A DNA stretch of 64,000 bases from Limonium bicolor (lineage: Eukaryota; Streptophyta; Magnoliopsida; Caryophyllales; Plumbaginaceae): the NCBI GenBank assembly GCA_023374045.1, contig CM041777.1:459352251-459416250 (forward strand). The letters are read 5' to 3'. The translations under genes and the position numbers were made by a program. Shown here piece after piece: positions 1-12,761 of this stretch; position 1 is the stretch's first letter; each line of letters begins with the position of its first letter. Under the pieces are notes generated by a model. That model was not told the origin of the DNA and searched no databases. It was given only the letters and a program-made list of their open reading frames with translations.

Positions 1-663
1 CAACTAAGTTTTGATCCTGAAACCTGTGGGTTATGGATCCACCACTAATCCATTATCTTTTAATTTTTTTCCTATGGATTTTCTAACTTTAGGTTATCTT
101 ACGTATTTGATCCTTAATAATATATTACACACTTTTTATTTCTAAGTTATCACCTTAGGCATGATTCTCTATCATCCTTTATTAGAAAATTAGAAATATT
201 TGTAATACTACGCTATGGCTAATACAGTAATCCTGCTATTTCCAAAGACCTGGTTCCACATTATATTTCCTATAAAGAAACTCAAATCAAGTGGGGTTTG
301 ACTCCATGTCGTGTCAACATCAATGATAGTCATTTTGAGTATCTAAATATTCACAGTACATTTCAACCCAATTTATATTTTTTCAAGGTCTCACACAACG
401 CCCTATAATTCCTTTGATCGTATAAAGACAAACCGTCTTAGTAGTAGAGGTGAGAAATTCTATAAGGACGGTGCATAGATAGAGCATTCAAGAATAAGTG
501 TAGTAATGTAAGTGAAGTATGGGGTAAGGGTAACGTGCTCTTTCTGATCCTCAATTCCCAATTCTACCCCAATTCCCCAGTTTTAAGGGCACCTATATTC
601 TAAGTATTTCACTCGACTTGTTTTCTCGGGCTCAGAGCGTAACTACGCTCTGATACCACTTTC
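1..663 (-). other. 5' leader of a minus-strand Ty3/gypsy element (runs off the left edge)
   Basis: This stretch lies just inside the LTR that starts at 664. Read on the minus strand, the LTR ends in GGGGCGTTACA; five bases later comes TGGTATCAGAGC (plus 647-658), the usual initiator-Met tRNA primer site of chromoviruses. It is therefore the start of an internal region whose coding part lies to the left of the window. I see no gag-like reading frame in these 663 bases. They are AT-rich. Confidence 0.6.
633..658 (-). promoter_or_regulatory. tRNA-Met primer binding site overlapping a 9-bp hairpin
   Basis: Plus-strand GCTCTGATACCA at 647-658 is the reverse complement of the primer site. CAGAGCGTA (633-641) and TACGCTCTG (644-652) are perfect inverted repeats separated by AC, so half of the primer site lies in a stem. 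Confidence 0.6.
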
Positions 664-900
664 TGTAACGCCCCTATTAAACATAAATGCAGCGGAAATA
701 AAATCTCTAATGGCGATTACAGATCATCGGGTTCCAAACACCCGGTACAAAACCTCACCAATTACTACTTACAAGTGTTACAGTCTGAACTCGAGAAAAC
801 AATGTAAACATAACTTAAAATGAACAAAGCAACTCTCTATACTTCCTAATTCCCATCCCAATCACTCATACTCTTCGTGGCCACCTGTATGAACAATTCG

Positions 901-948
901 TACCTGCAAGATGAAACCAAGCAGCCCACCCCGGGAGGGATGAGTCAG
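901..948 (-). promoter_or_regulatory. Conserved LTR module (TACCTGCA plus C/G-rich inverted repeat)
   Basis: TACCTGCAAG at 901 is followed by CCACCCCGGGAGGG and GAGTCAG by 948. The same arrangement occurs about 300-400 bases from the TG end of the LTRs at 17284 and 62861, and weakly at 27075. On the element's sense strand it reads hairpin, then TTGCAGGTA. Function unknown; possibly a leader hairpin with a splice-like site. Confidence 0.45.
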
Positions 949-3611
949 TTCCCTGGAATGGAACTGGTACAATTCTCCAAAACAAAAGTTTAAAACATAA
1001 CTCTTGAAATAAACAATAACTTGAAGTCAAATGCTTAAAACAAAAACAGAAGAACAAGGATCACAACCAATCACCAAGTCAAAGGTAACAAGTCAAGGAT
1101 AGAGATAAATATCAAGAAGGTAAAGTTAGTCAATTAAGAAAAAACCACATCATAAGTCAGTGAACATCCATTACTTGTGTTAGATTCAGTTCCAATTAGG
1201 AGTAGAAAGACCCAAGTTGTCACAAGGACTAGGAATGGAAGAAGAGACCCAAGAACCAAACTCAAGAGTGGAATAAAACCAATTGGGAGAGATGGCCCCC
1301 ACCGCCAGTCAGTTGTCACAAGGACGAGGTAAACAGACCTCCGCTGTCAGTTGTCCATATGGACGAGGTATAGCAGACCTCCGCTGCCACCGACCCGTTC
1401 TCAGTCATCGGTGAAAAGTGTGTGCACCACTTATTAGAAATAATCCATACCCAATACCAAGATTGACATTTTCCCATATTCCCACTAGATTATTAACTGT
1501 ACAAGTGCAATACCAAAACACTCAGTCCTACAGAGTGCAGAGGCGTAAACCCTCAACAGTCAATATCTAATGAGGCAACCAGATAAGAGGAACCAATGAT
1601 CATGTGAGTTGTACACCCAAGGCTCAGTTAGTCACATCAAGCTGAGTTAGTCACACATCCAATTTCCTTTCAAGATTCATTCAAACTCATTTAGCGTTTC
1701 TCAAAACATTCCATAAAATTCGTCACCAAAAGCATCTGAGTACGAGAAATCGTACCTGGTATGTGTAGAAGCAGTAACCAAACTTGAAAATGCGAACTAC
1801 TTCCACTAATCACCTATAATTAAGGTATTCCAAGCATTGATTAGTTAAGGAACTATAATGCTACACATCTTTCATTATTACTAGTCTATAGTTTTGGTTT
1901 ACAATTACTCTCTCTTAAGGATCTGGCTAGATCTCGTAATTAAATCTTTAATGTACATTTTAACTTATTCCATTTACCTACTCCTGAATATAGGTTTAGC
2001 TTAATTAAACTCTTTAGTTACACTTGGCTAACTTACTTTAATACCTATTTAAGGTTTAGGATATGCATTTCCCCCTAATAGTCCACTTAGATGTCACATT
2101 AACGTTTAATATTTTAATTGTCACTTACGAGTTAGGTTTATCCTAATTTCCCCCTCTTATTATGTTTCCCATACGGTATGTTACTTCTTTTATTTACTTC
2201 TAATGTATTTATATATACACATATATTTCCCTTAGGATTTATCCAAAACATCCTTTAAGAAATTCTTATTGTATTTAATTATCTTTAATAACCTTTACAC
2301 CTATCCACTCCCGGTATATAATTTATAAAATAAAGTATTTCCCTTAGTTTAATTTAAGTACATTACCCTCCACATTATCTAGTTGGTATAAACATAGATT
2401 GACTAAATTCCTTGATTTAACATATTACTATTTTATTTCTTATATATATATGTATATATATATATATATATTCACTTCACTTTAAAAGCTTGTACTCAAA
2501 TATTTCTTAACATTCTGTATTAAATGTTAGTTTAGTATTATTTCATTATTCTCAACCTACAAGTTTATTAATCATCTATACTTTAATTTTTGTTACATTC
2601 AAAACCTTATATATAATATACCTTCGGAAAAATTCAGAATTACAATTTTTAGACCTATTTCTTCTTGTCTAAAAATCCCTAAATTTAATATATAGCAACT
2701 ATAACATTTCGACATATTAAAAATTTTTGTTTCATAAAAATATCTTTTTAAATTATCCAAAAAAATTCCAAAATTCACAAAACTTACAAAAATTATAATT
2801 TACGTTTAAAAACTCAAACCCATATTAATTTACATGAAAACAAACTATAGTTTATAAGGAATCTATGGTTAAAAGTTCAAGTCAAAACACATTAGGGAAG
2901 GTCATTAAATAAATTCAACAAGTCAGAGTTTTATTCCGGGATGTATATCACTTAATCATCTACGTTATAATCTCGGCCGTCTGTTTCTCCTAACCACAAT
3001 CGGACAGCCCAGTTTTGCCGAGTTCATCAGGAAACCCCTATCTTCTCAAAACTAACGAGTGTGATAATTACTTACTCCCTCCATTATATTCTATTTGTAA
3101 TTTTATTACCATGTTATCCAAACTATATTATTAGACTAAAGCTTATATATACATCTCATATTACTAGTTTATTATCGTTTCTTCTTATTTTCTTAAGCTT
3201 ATATGTATTTATATATTTTTTTTAAAACCTAAAATTATCAACCTTCCCCGTTACTTAATACTTAATTACCTACACTCTATACATATACTCCCTTTTTGTT
3301 TTACAATCTACTTCGACTTTGAACTTAGGGGTTTATCGATGAAGTTCACTAAATAATTTATCAATCAAATTTATTCATCGATTCAACCACCTAATCTTCT
3401 AATCCCATATTACTATTCTTTTACACCATTCTCTTTTATTCCTTAATTATATAAATATGTATTTTACATTCTAGCATCTCTAATTATTTAACCAATTGAT
3501 AACTAATTAATAAGTACTCCTATAATCTCTCCCACTATTTAGTTAGTAATTTATCAATCTAACCAAACCACTTATTTACGACTTTAAACCCTTAAATTTA
3601 TTGAGGATAGT

Positions 3612-3644
<33 letters not shown>

Positions 3645-4149
3645 TTTAAATCCTAAACTATAACCTTCTAACTACTGGGTAACTCCTTAATCACTCTTTA
3701 TAAATTAATTTTTGTGTTTTATTTATTTTATTTTCATCATAACAAAGATCCAAAATGTAGTATTACGCATAAACACTTATTTCTAAATCCCTACAACTTC
3801 ATATTGGTAATTTGTTGGTTTTTTTTTTCCACATATGTATTTGTTGTCATTTTAACATTTAACTTACAAATTTAACACCTAATTATCAGTTTGTTAATAC
3901 ATTTAATTTTATATATATATTTACCGATTGTATACTTTTACATTTATTTTTTGATGAAGAACAAACTTCCGCCATTATAGAAGAAAAGTGGAGTATATTA
4001 CCGATTTTTGAAATCAACCATTTCAGCGTTTTCTTCCATCTGGTAGTTCCAGGTGATTAATGTTAATGTTGCACACCGTCAAAAGAAGAGAATGAAGCGT
4101 ACATATGTATGAGCACCTACCCAAGAGGGATCAACATGAATTTTGTGTA

Positions 4150-5300
4150 TTTGCTACAACTTACCGCTACAGATACAAGAAGAATTGAAGAGAGATGTGC
4201 AAGGGGTAGGGTAGCGGTTCCAGTGAAGAGGCGCAGATGCAGAAGAGAATGGAGTGAGGTGCAGCGCATATCTTCCTTGTCCGTTAGTTTTGATTGCAAG
4301 ATTACTGGAATGGAGAGAATGACGTTTTGGTGCAGAAACAAGAAGTGAATGAACACAGTTGCAGAGCATGGACTCTCTTGCTTGCGGACAGTCTCTTACC
4401 GGTTCTGGAATCGTGAAGAGAATGAAGGTGGGAGCAGAATTTATGTTCCTTGCTGGCTAATACAGCACAAGAGGAGAATGAATGCAGCTAAGTATATTAC
4501 CAGTTCTGAAAATCAATTTCTTCAATCTGGTAGTAGTTTATTAGAGGTGTGGACTCAAAAGAAAATGAAGAGGGTGCAGATCCAAATAGAGATTGGAGAC
4601 TGGTGGGTTGTTTACTGATTTAAGAAGAATGTGAAGAGAATGGTGGCGCCAGTAGCATGTATGTTCGTACGCCAGTTAGGTATGAAGGGAAAGAGATAGA
4701 AGATAGTTCAAGTATATTACTGGTTTTGAAAATGAAAGTTCAGTGATCCATCACTGCCGGAATATGAATGGTGGGTGAAACTGTTTTCAGCAATGTTTAT
4801 GTCGGGTGTGTGAGATGCAGCAGTCCACTAGCACAGAACAGAAGAGAATGAAGGATGAATGTTTTTAGATCGACAGTTAGGTTGCCCGTGAGTGCAGTAA
4901 CGGTGAGAAAAAAAAAAAGAAACTTCCAGTTCAGCCGTTACATATATTAAAAGTTTGTGAATGAAGAGAGACATGTACATATCATGTGGTACTATTTAAT
5001 TTATTTATTTTTGTAATTCAAACGTGAAGAAAATGAATAGAGTTTATTATAACCGTGAGTGATGAGAAATTAAGAGAGTTTTATTATAAATGAAGAGAAT
5101 ATAAATAGAAAAGAATGAGACAATGAGAGAAGTTGGCATATATACCGAGAGTGAAGAGGAAAACTTCTGGAATGTATATTTTTTCAATTAAGTTATTTTA
5201 TGAGGGGAATATGAAGAAGAGAGGCCATCATGTAAGTTCCTTGATTATTATGAGAAGAAAATGAAGAATTCCTTTGTTTGCCTATCCATTGTTGCGGAAT
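4150..5300 (+). repeat. Degenerate purine-rich minisatellite inside the LTR
   Basis: Phrases such as GAAGAGAATGAA, GCAGAGCATG and TTCCTTG recur at irregular intervals of tens of bases. They make two or three spurious open frames of 71-89 codons. The same phrases build a tandem array inside the CACTA element (25745-26235) and occur reversed at 55860-56150. Confidence 0.55.
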
Positions 5301-6149
5301 GAGTGCTCTTGGAATTGAGTTTGCAAAATAAATATTATAAATGAAGAGAATAAAAATAGAAATGAAGAAGGGACATGAAGAGAGGATTACATGTATTAAT
5401 TGTGAATGAGGGAATAGGAAGGAGAGAGGTTTGCAATTAAATTATAACCATGAGTGAAAATAAAATAGAGAGAGACTATCATTTATGTTTTATTGATTTT
5501 AGTTATTATTATTTTTTTGTAACATGAGTGAAGGTAATATGAAATGGATTAGAGGAGATTCATAATTAAATTAGCTCATTAAATAACCTCTCAATCTTCC
5601 TCATAATAATCTATGTGTTGTTGTTTCATGTAATATATATATTTTATATGTTACACCGATTTTTATTGTATAATTTACTCCTTTTTATTGATCCCCTTAA
5701 TTTAGAATTTCATGTTAGGTTTGATAAATCTTTTTAGACTATATATTTATTTTTATAAATATAATTGAGGTTCATTGAAACCTTAATTCATGTAAATATT
5801 TACTTAATCCATATTGCAACATGGTAGCCTTATATAATTAAACCTTAATTATTTTTATAATTATTAGGGATATTTCAACTATGATTTTATATTGACTTTT
5901 ATGATCCAAATCAATGTTCCATATATTTCTAAAATCTTTTATAATATAATTGGAGTGTCTTGAAATTTTTCCCAAGATTTATTGACTTATAAATCTTACT
6001 ATTAAATTCATAATATCATATAATAATTTAATATTTAATAGTATTATGTAGGGTCAATAAAGGAAATCCCCTAAATTAATTTAGATTAATTTTATGGGGT
6101 ATTTCACATCTCACAGACTAACACCTTGAGTTGGTTTGAGTCAGATGTC

Positions 6150-7212
6150 CGATCCTACACCTTGCCTCCATATTTTTGCATTTGGGCCCTTCCCGAGGGT
6201 CAAAATTTAGGGTATAAATGCCCTAGGAAAATTTGATGCTATAAGTGACTATGCCATCTTCATAGGATACTCAGATTGAAGAAAAGCCTACAAAGTCTTC
6301 AAAACCAACGGACTTTGAAGGTTGAAGAGAGTGTCCATGTCGTGTTTGATGAATCTGAATTGGATGATAACAGAGGCTTAGATCATGATGAGACAAGAGG
6401 TTTCGGCTTGACACAACAAAATAGTTGTAAAGGTGTCCTAGACACGTTACAACTCTTGAGCAACAGCCAGATAGGACGGAGACCGATCCACAACTAGTCA
6501 CCAATGAAAATTCACAATTGAATTCTACATATCCTCTATCAACTATCACTCTTCATCAACATAGAACCCTATATCGAAATCATCCCAATGAGAACATTAT
6601 GATATTTCAAAGGGTGTTCAAACAAGATCTAAAGTGCAAAACTTTCTATCCTTCTTTGTTACTGTTTCTTCCATTGAGCCCAGTAATATCAAAGAAGCTC
6701 TGAAGGAACCCGATTGGATAAAAGCCATGCAAGAGGAACTTCATCAGTTCAAGAGATGGCAGGTTTGGCACCTTGTGCCTATACCTACCCATCAAGAAGT
6801 GCTTGACACCAAGTAGGTTTTCAGAAACAAGATGAATGAAATGAGAGAAGTAGTGTGGAACAAGTCACGCTTAGTAGCACAAGGCTATAAAAAAAGGAGG
6901 GAATCAACTTCAAAGAAACCTTTTCTCACGTGGCTAGAATGGAATCAATACGTCTTTTGACCGTGTTTTCATCCTGTAAGGGCATCTTGTTCTTCCAATT
7001 GGACATCAAAAGTGCTTTCCTAAATGGCCATGTCAAGGAAGAAGTATACGTGGAACAACCTGTAGAGTTTTGAGGATAAAAGATAGTGACATGGTTAAGA
7101 GCTTCATAAAAGGTTTCTACGGGTTGAAGCAAGCTCCACATTCATGGTACAAACGTCTGTCATCCTATGTTGGGGGAACGGTTTCACGAGAGGTAAGGTG
7201 GACAAACCCTTG
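6150..7212 (+). pseudogene. Ty1/copia integrase C-terminus and reverse transcriptase, part 1 (SIRE-like)
   Basis: The frames, with several shifts and stops, read as the end of a copia integrase (GKFDAISD, IFIGYS), the linker phrase VEESVHVVFDES near 6320-6355, then the RT N-terminus at about 6680-7190: IKEALKEPDWIKAMQEELHQ, SRLVAQGY and GFTRGKVD. The linker and RT wording resemble the SIRE/Maximus group, which is a judgement from memory. The 5' side is cut by the LTR ending at 6106; the RT continues at 8347 after an insertion. It cannot make a protein. Confidence 0.8.
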
Positions 7213-8346
7213 TAGCTAGCTAGTATGCTAATACACGTCCCCGACCGGTCGTGGACGTGTCTCGTAGTGGTAAGGAATCGAACACTTCGAGTATTGAACG
7301 CTAGAGTGGAAGACAATGGATAATTTAGTGGAATCTCTTATTCGATTGAGTATTACCCTCACAATCACTCAATCTCCCTCCGCCCGTCCCTATAGACTCG
7401 GGACAGTTTAGGACTTACCCCTAAGCCCTTCTACCTTGACCGAACCTATTCAGTCGACAGTCTTCCAGCAGTTCCCCGACTGCTCCTAGAATATCCTAGC
7501 AACTCTCGTGTTATCAACAATATGAGTAACAAAACTCCACTCACTCACATTACTACTCAATACAGACTCACTTACTTACACAAGAATGAAGCTAACACTT
7601 AGCTCAACGCTTATAATATTTGACTCTTTAAACTCTCTAATAGTATATTCTTGTTTCACCTCTTACTTGCTTTACTATTATAGATGTGATCCAACATATA
7701 TATATAGAGAACAAGTGGCTTGTAATTGGTTAGTAGGCTTCAACTAACTTCACCGCTACTTGGGAACCATCACTTGCCATTGGTTGAGCTCTTGCTCATC
7801 TGCATACTTATGCGACAGTTGGAGGACCCTCATTGGTCACCTTGGAGGTGATTGTAGGCGTTGGGCACATGTTGGTCCTCAACAAACTTGTGAAAGTTGG
7901 CAACTCAACTATCTTCACTTGGAGGCTTCAGCTATGATCTCCAACAATGATCACCTGAATATATAGATTTATACGCAATGTATGAATGCATCACATTGAC
8001 CAACCAAAAGTGCAACTTTACCAACCGTAAGTTGGTGTCTTTCGCTGCTGATCATAAGTAGCTTTCCATGAAGGTTCCAGATGATGATTGTAGTCTCCAA
8101 GGGGTCCAAGTCGTCAACCACATCCTCATACTAGTACATGAGGGTGAGTAGTCTCTGAGCTTCGCCCCAAGTGATCGTGGACAGATGCCCAACTGTTGGG
8201 CACCGGTATAATGGAACAATCCACTTGTCACTAATTAGACAAGTGATTCTGACAATCCTTTATTCTTGAAACACTTCAACAAAAACATTAAACTAAACAA
8301 GGATGGTTTGCTATCATAAAAAATCCTAGAGAACTTGACTTAACAA
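7213..8346. mobile_element. 1.1 kb solo-LTR-like insertion splitting copia RT
   Basis: Removing this block and one copy of CCTTG (7208-7212 and 8347-8351) makes the RT frame run straight on from GKVDKP to LFKYNRRK, so the insertion is precise and makes a 5-bp duplication. An alternative split gives TG...CA ends (7211-8345) with ACCCT/ACCTT flanks. The block has no coding frame, a TATATATATAGAG run near 7700, and a short palindrome CACGTCC...GGACGTG near 7234-7258. A solo LTR is the simplest reading; its family was not recognised. Confidence 0.6.
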
Positions 8347-8552
8347 CCTTGTTTAAATATAATCGCCGTAAAGACTTCCTAATAGTGCATGTATATGTTG
8401 ATGACATTATTTTTGGAGCATCGAATGAGAAAGATTGCAAAAGGTTTAAAAAATTGATGAAGAAGGAATGCGATATGAGTCATCCAAGAGAGTTGAAGTA
8501 CGTCCTTGGACTTGATATCATAGAAGGAAATGAAGGAATCACTATCTCTTAG
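8347..8552 (+). pseudogene. Ty1/copia reverse transcriptase, part 2 (YVDD box)
   Basis: This continues the RT interrupted at 7212. The catalytic YVDD box is intact at 8394-8405 within VHVYVDDIIFGASNE, followed by ELKYVLGLDI, the normal spacing for copia RT. The frame ends at a stop at 8550-8552, and gag-like sequence of a different copia begins within about 30 bases. The junction marks an old deletion or insertion; RNase H of this first element is missing. Confidence 0.85.
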
Positions 8553-8574
8553 TAGAAGTATGGCAAGGTATTCT

Positions 8575-9165
8575 TAAATAAACTCTCGATGATCTTAAAC
8601 AAGGGAATGATACGATGACAGATTATTTCAGCAAGCTGAATGTTATTTAGGGATAATTGGATTTGGTTCGTCCTTTACCTAATTGTACCGGTGGTGAAGC
8701 GAGAGATCTTCTTCGTGAGAAGAGAGAGAAGGGTTGTCTTATACATTTCTAGATGGGACTCAACAAGTTATTTGTTCAGGTGTGGGGGCAGATTCTCGCT
8801 ATGCGAGAAACCTCATCTTGGAGCATGCCTATGCCTATTGGTTATACAAAAGGAGTAGCAAAGAAGGGCGGAAGAAAGGTAAGTTTAGTTTGATGTCTTT
8901 TTTAGCCATGTTGATGCAACAAATACGAAGTTAGGAGCAAATTCTTCCTTCTCCACCTCTGTCAGTTATTCAAATACTTACAAGAAGATTGGGACAAACA
9001 AGGGAAGTGGGGATAAGAAGAAGAAAAGTTACAAATTCTACAATAAGAGCCGGCATACCTTTGATGAGTGCTACATGAGGCACAAATGCTCTTATGCTAG
9101 AAGACGGGGCATCTTGCAAAAGATTGCTTTCGTCTTCATGGTAGAGACAACATCTTGGCTCGGTT
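8575..9165 (+). pseudogene. Copia gag with degenerate zinc knuckle
   Basis: Shifted frames contain TLDDLKQGNDTMTDYFSKL (about 8580-8640), RPLPNCTGGEARDLL, and HFLDGTQQ, the pattern of copia Gag (UBN2-type). A knuckle-like segment YKFYNKSRHTFDEC (about 9030-9070) has lost cysteines; a second HLAKDCFRLHG follows near 9110-9140. The region would form the RNA-packaging shell protein in an active element. At least three frame changes and stops. Confidence 0.7.
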
Positions 9166-9289
9166 GAAGGAAAGGAATCGCCCGTCTTGTCAGAGAAGAG
9201 GTGAACAATAGTGAAGCAAATATGTTTGTTAAAGTTTTTACTCGTGAAGAAAAGAAATACAACAACTTTCCAGCATAATTCGAGTAGGT

Positions 9290-9760
9290 GAACTAGAATC
9301 CAAAATAGTAGAGATGAACTACTATCATTTCTCAAGTGATCGAACTATTTTCTACTACAGGTCACATGTCCGGAGCATGCAATCTATTTGCTCATTGGAA
9401 AACTTTGGCCTGTAAAGATTTGTAGTGCTACCTAATGGTCGGCCACACGACATTTTTATGGTTGGAGACATAAAATTAGGGCAAGATTTCTTGTTAAAAG
9501 AACTTTTGTTGATTCCAGATGTTAGGTTTAATCTAAGCTCAGTGAAAAATATGGTTAAAAGTTTCAACAGCCTTAGTTTTTGGTGCAAAAACATGTCTTG
9601 TTCAGGACCCTAATAGCAAGAAGTCTGAAGTTATTTGGCTGGATCAAAGTGGGGTTTATGTGCTGGATTGGAAGAAGGAAATTCGATGGTTTACGGCCCC
9701 ATTCTTTAGCAAAGCTGAACTAAGAGTTGATATCAGTTGTCAACTGAAGTTAGAAAAAGT
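9290..9760 (+). pseudogene. Copia aspartic protease region
   Basis: The clearest part is the 62-codon frame 9425-9613: LPNGRPHDIFMVGDIKLGQD and LLLIPDVRFNLSSV, a standard copia protease C-terminal signature. The catalytic DSG/DTG upstream (about 9330-9370) is not readable and is probably lost. The region following 9613 continues in another frame (QDPNSKKSEV) toward the integrase. Confidence 0.7.
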
Positions 9761-9877
9761 AGACATAAAAAGTAAGTAAGAAAAAATGTAAAAAGTTGAT
9801 ATGACAATTGATGTATGTGACGTATAGAGAGGAAAAGTGAGCTGATCAAATAAACTCATTTTAAGGACAAGTTTAAC

Positions 9878-10860
9878 GTGATACAAGGTTTGAGTCTTAT
9901 GAGTTTTGTTACAAAAGCGGCAGAGGAAATTCACGTAAAATTGGGGCATGTACCTCATAAAAAGCTTGTACATATGGGATTAATAAAACAATGTGATTTT
10001 TCTTCTAACTTCGCATGTGATATATGTTATAAGTCACGGGTTCAGTGGCTACCGTTTGGAAATTTTGAAATAAAGACAAAGAAAGCTTTCGATATGGTGT
10101 ATTTGGATGCTTGGGGACCTTTATTACAAGCACATATAATGGGTACAATTATCTTATATGCTTTGTAGATGATAACACAAGAATCACGTGGGTCCAGTTG
10201 TTTAAACACAATGGAGATGCATGCGAAGAAATAATAAAGTTTGTAAGTGGTTGAATGACAATTTGACTGCAAAATCAAGATATTCAGAAGTGAAAGTGTA
10301 CATGAGCTTGGGTTTCTAACGAGGGAAAGAGGTTCCATGCACATGAAGTAATTTTACATCAAACCACTTGTGCCCATACACCACAGAAAAAATGTTTTGT
10401 GGTAGAACAAAGCCACAATATCTTCTTGAAATAGCTCGGCCAGTTTCCTTCCAATCACCAGTTCCTTTTGAATATTGGGGCAAATGTATTCTTCATGCAT
10501 CTTATCTCATCAACCGATTACCTACCAAGGCTTTGGCAGGAAAGACACCATTCGAGAGCTTCCACAAGATAAACCCCACATCCTAGAATGTTAAACCCTT
10601 CGGGTGTTTATGCTATAAGAATGTAGCGGGAGGAAAAGGAAGTAGATTTGATCTAAGAGTATAGGCCTGTATTTATCTAGGAGTAGAACCTAAAAGGAAA
10701 GGCAAAAAGTTTAAGCATGAAACAAAGAAGATAAATGTTTGTCGAGATGTGAAGTTTCACACGAGCAATTTTCATTTTCGGCATAATGAGGTAAAATGAA
10801 CGTTGTTTATGAGGAGAGGTTTATTAATTCAGTTCATGGTTGATATTTTGATGATGTTGG
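9878..10860 (+). pseudogene. Copia integrase
   Basis: The zinc-binding N-terminus is recognisable: KLGHVPHKKLVHMGLI, then FACDICYKSR with a CX2C pair. The first catalytic Asp lies in DMVYLDAWGP; VDDNTRITWVQLF follows in another frame. The part that normally carries the second Asp is shortened, and the HQTTCAHTPQ segment (about 10358) has lost the downstream Glu. ASYLINRLPTKALAGKTPFE (10490-10560) is the usual C-terminal copia phrase. Not functional. Confidence 0.85.
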
Positions 10861-11049
10861 CATAACTTACTCTGATATCCCACTTCGTGAAGTAGACTGC
10901 AATGGTGCAGCAGCAGCCAGAACATAATAGGAGTCCAGACAATAGTCGAATACAAGATAACGGTTTATGATAGTAACATAGGGCAACAAAAAGGCTGTCA
11001 TATTGATGATAATATTTGTATTATACATCTCACGATGTTCTAGAAGAAC

Positions 11050-12180
11050 GAATCTATGGGGGATCACAAGAGGATAAAATCTTTGTTGAAATATGAGAGT
11101 CTTATAGATACATGGCCATGTGCAACCTTCACTCTTGCAGCAGCCACTAATACCTTGATTGCCACTGTTGTTGACATAGAAGATCCTCAGTCTTTCCAAG
11201 AATTCATCAAGCATGTTGAATGGCAAAAGCCATGCAACATGAATTAAGATATTTATAACATAAATGATAATTGGAAAGTTATGGACTTGCCTAAGGGAAA
11301 TAAAACAGTCGGGTGCAAATGGGTGTACAAGGTCAGGCTTAAATTGATGGAATGTTAGAGAGATATAAAGCCGACTCATGGCTAAAGGATTCACAAAATG
11401 ACACAGTTTTGATTACCATGAAACTTTCTCTCCCGTGGTAAAGATGACTACCATTCATGCGCTTGTCACAATTGCTCTCAACAAAGGCTTGATCATTAAT
11501 TAGTTAGAAGTAAACAATGCTATCCTTCATGGTGATCAAGATGAGGATGTTGACATGAAACTTTCCCAAGGTCTTGATGTCATAGGAAGAAACAAAGTTT
11601 GTCTTCTCAAGTAATGTTTGTATGGGCTGAAGCAGGCATCTAGATAATGGTTCTCCAGGCTAGCTCACTTCCTTCAAACTCATGGCTTTCAGCAATCCAA
11701 TAATGATTATTCCTTGTTTCACTAGAAGAATGGTGGCTGTTGGGTGTATATGTTGTCTATGTCGATGACATGTTGTTGGTTTGCAACCGTCAAGAAGATA
11801 TTGACAATATTAAACATGCTATCGATGTCAAATTCAGGATTAAAGATCGAGGAAAATTGCATTACTTCCTTGGGATAGAGTTCGTTTCTACCTCGCGAGG
11901 ATCTATACTATCACAACATAAGTTTTGCATGGATTTATTGAAGGAGTATGAATGTGAACACGAAGGGCCATGGCCGGACCTATGTCAGTGGGGTCTCAAC
12001 TCTTTCAATATGAAGGTACACCTCTGGATGATCAAACTTCTTATAGGCCATTAGTGGGGAAGTTAAATTATTTGTCCAATACTTGTCTATATATTAACTT
12101 TACCATCCGACTTTTGAGCCAGTTTATGCCACCCCCCTTTGATGTGCACATGGAAGAAGCCATACACGTGTGTGCTATGT
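11050..12180 (+). pseudogene. Copia reverse transcriptase (YVDD box)
   Basis: The N-terminal part is scattered over frames (EDPQSFQEFIKHVEWQK, GCKWVYKVRLK). The best stretch is 11740-12054, with YVVYVDDMLLVCNRQEDI (YVDD at 11758-11769) and KLHYFLGIEFVSTSRGSILS. After 12054 the frame shifts to YRPLVGKLNYLSNT. The YVDD box is intact but upstream stops prevent translation. Confidence 0.85.
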
Positions 12181-12690
12181 GAAAGGGACGGTGAATTATA
12201 GCATCAATCTTAATAAATCATTCTCGTCACACCTCGATCTTGTTGCTTATTGTGACTTTGACTGGGGCAGCATGCTCTAACTCAAAAAAATCAATGTTAG
12301 GCTATTATATTGTCCTTGGTGATAGTCATATCTTTTGGAAGACCAAGAAGAAAAATACCGTTTCATTTTCTAGTGCGGAGGAAGAATATCTTTCTTTACG
12401 GTGAGTCACAGAAGAGCTCTCATGGCTTAGTCCCTTGTTACATGAGGTTGATGTCTCTAATGTCACTCGTATACCTGTCAAATGTAATAACCAGTTTGCT
12501 ATCCACATCGCTCGCAACCCGGTTTTCCATGAGCGCACCAAACACCTCAAGATAGACTGCCATTTTGTCCGCAACAAGATTCAATAAGGGTTATTTCATG
12601 TTGAGTATACCCATACCACTACATAGTTGGAAGACATAATGGCAAAGGCTCTATCGACAACAACATACAAAGAATAACTTGCAAAGATGG
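12181..12690 (+). pseudogene. Copia RNase H
   Basis: Frames contain GTVNYSINLN, LVAYCDFDWG (first Asp region), SSAEEEYLSL, CNNQFAIHIARNPVFHERTK and the CHFVRNKI end phrase, in the order expected of copia RNase H. It is followed by non-coding sequence leading into the polypurine tract. Frame changes near 12250 and 12310 make it inactive. Confidence 0.8.
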
Positions 12691-12743
12691 GGATGGCAAG
12701 TAGCAAATGTCCAACCCTAGCTACTTGAGATCACCTACGGTTT

Positions 12744-12761
12744 CCGGGGGGGGGGGAGGTA
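12744..12761 (+). promoter_or_regulatory. Polypurine tract (long G run) of the copia element
   Basis: A run of about a dozen G residues followed by AGG lies directly upstream of the LTR start at 12762, the position of the plus-strand priming site in an LTR element. Confidence 0.65.

Larger units (their letters stand above)
664..6106 (-). repeat. Long LTR (5.4 kb) of a Ty3/gypsy element, family A copy 1
   Basis: The LTR begins TGTAACGCCCC at 664 and ends GGGGTATTTCA at 6106. The primer site to its left makes it the 5' LTR of a minus-strand element, so 6106 is the outer edge and the target was copia integrase sequence. The block at 664-760 matches the reverse complement of 60841-60934 closely, and similarity to the second copy (55816-60934) continues for several kilobases. 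Only fragments of open frame occur. It contains TA microsatellites (about 2440-2470 and 3613-3642), an imperfect ~40-bp duplication at 1309-1391, and a purine-rich minisatellite. No direct 5-bp duplication can be checked because the other end is outside the window. Confidence 0.75.
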
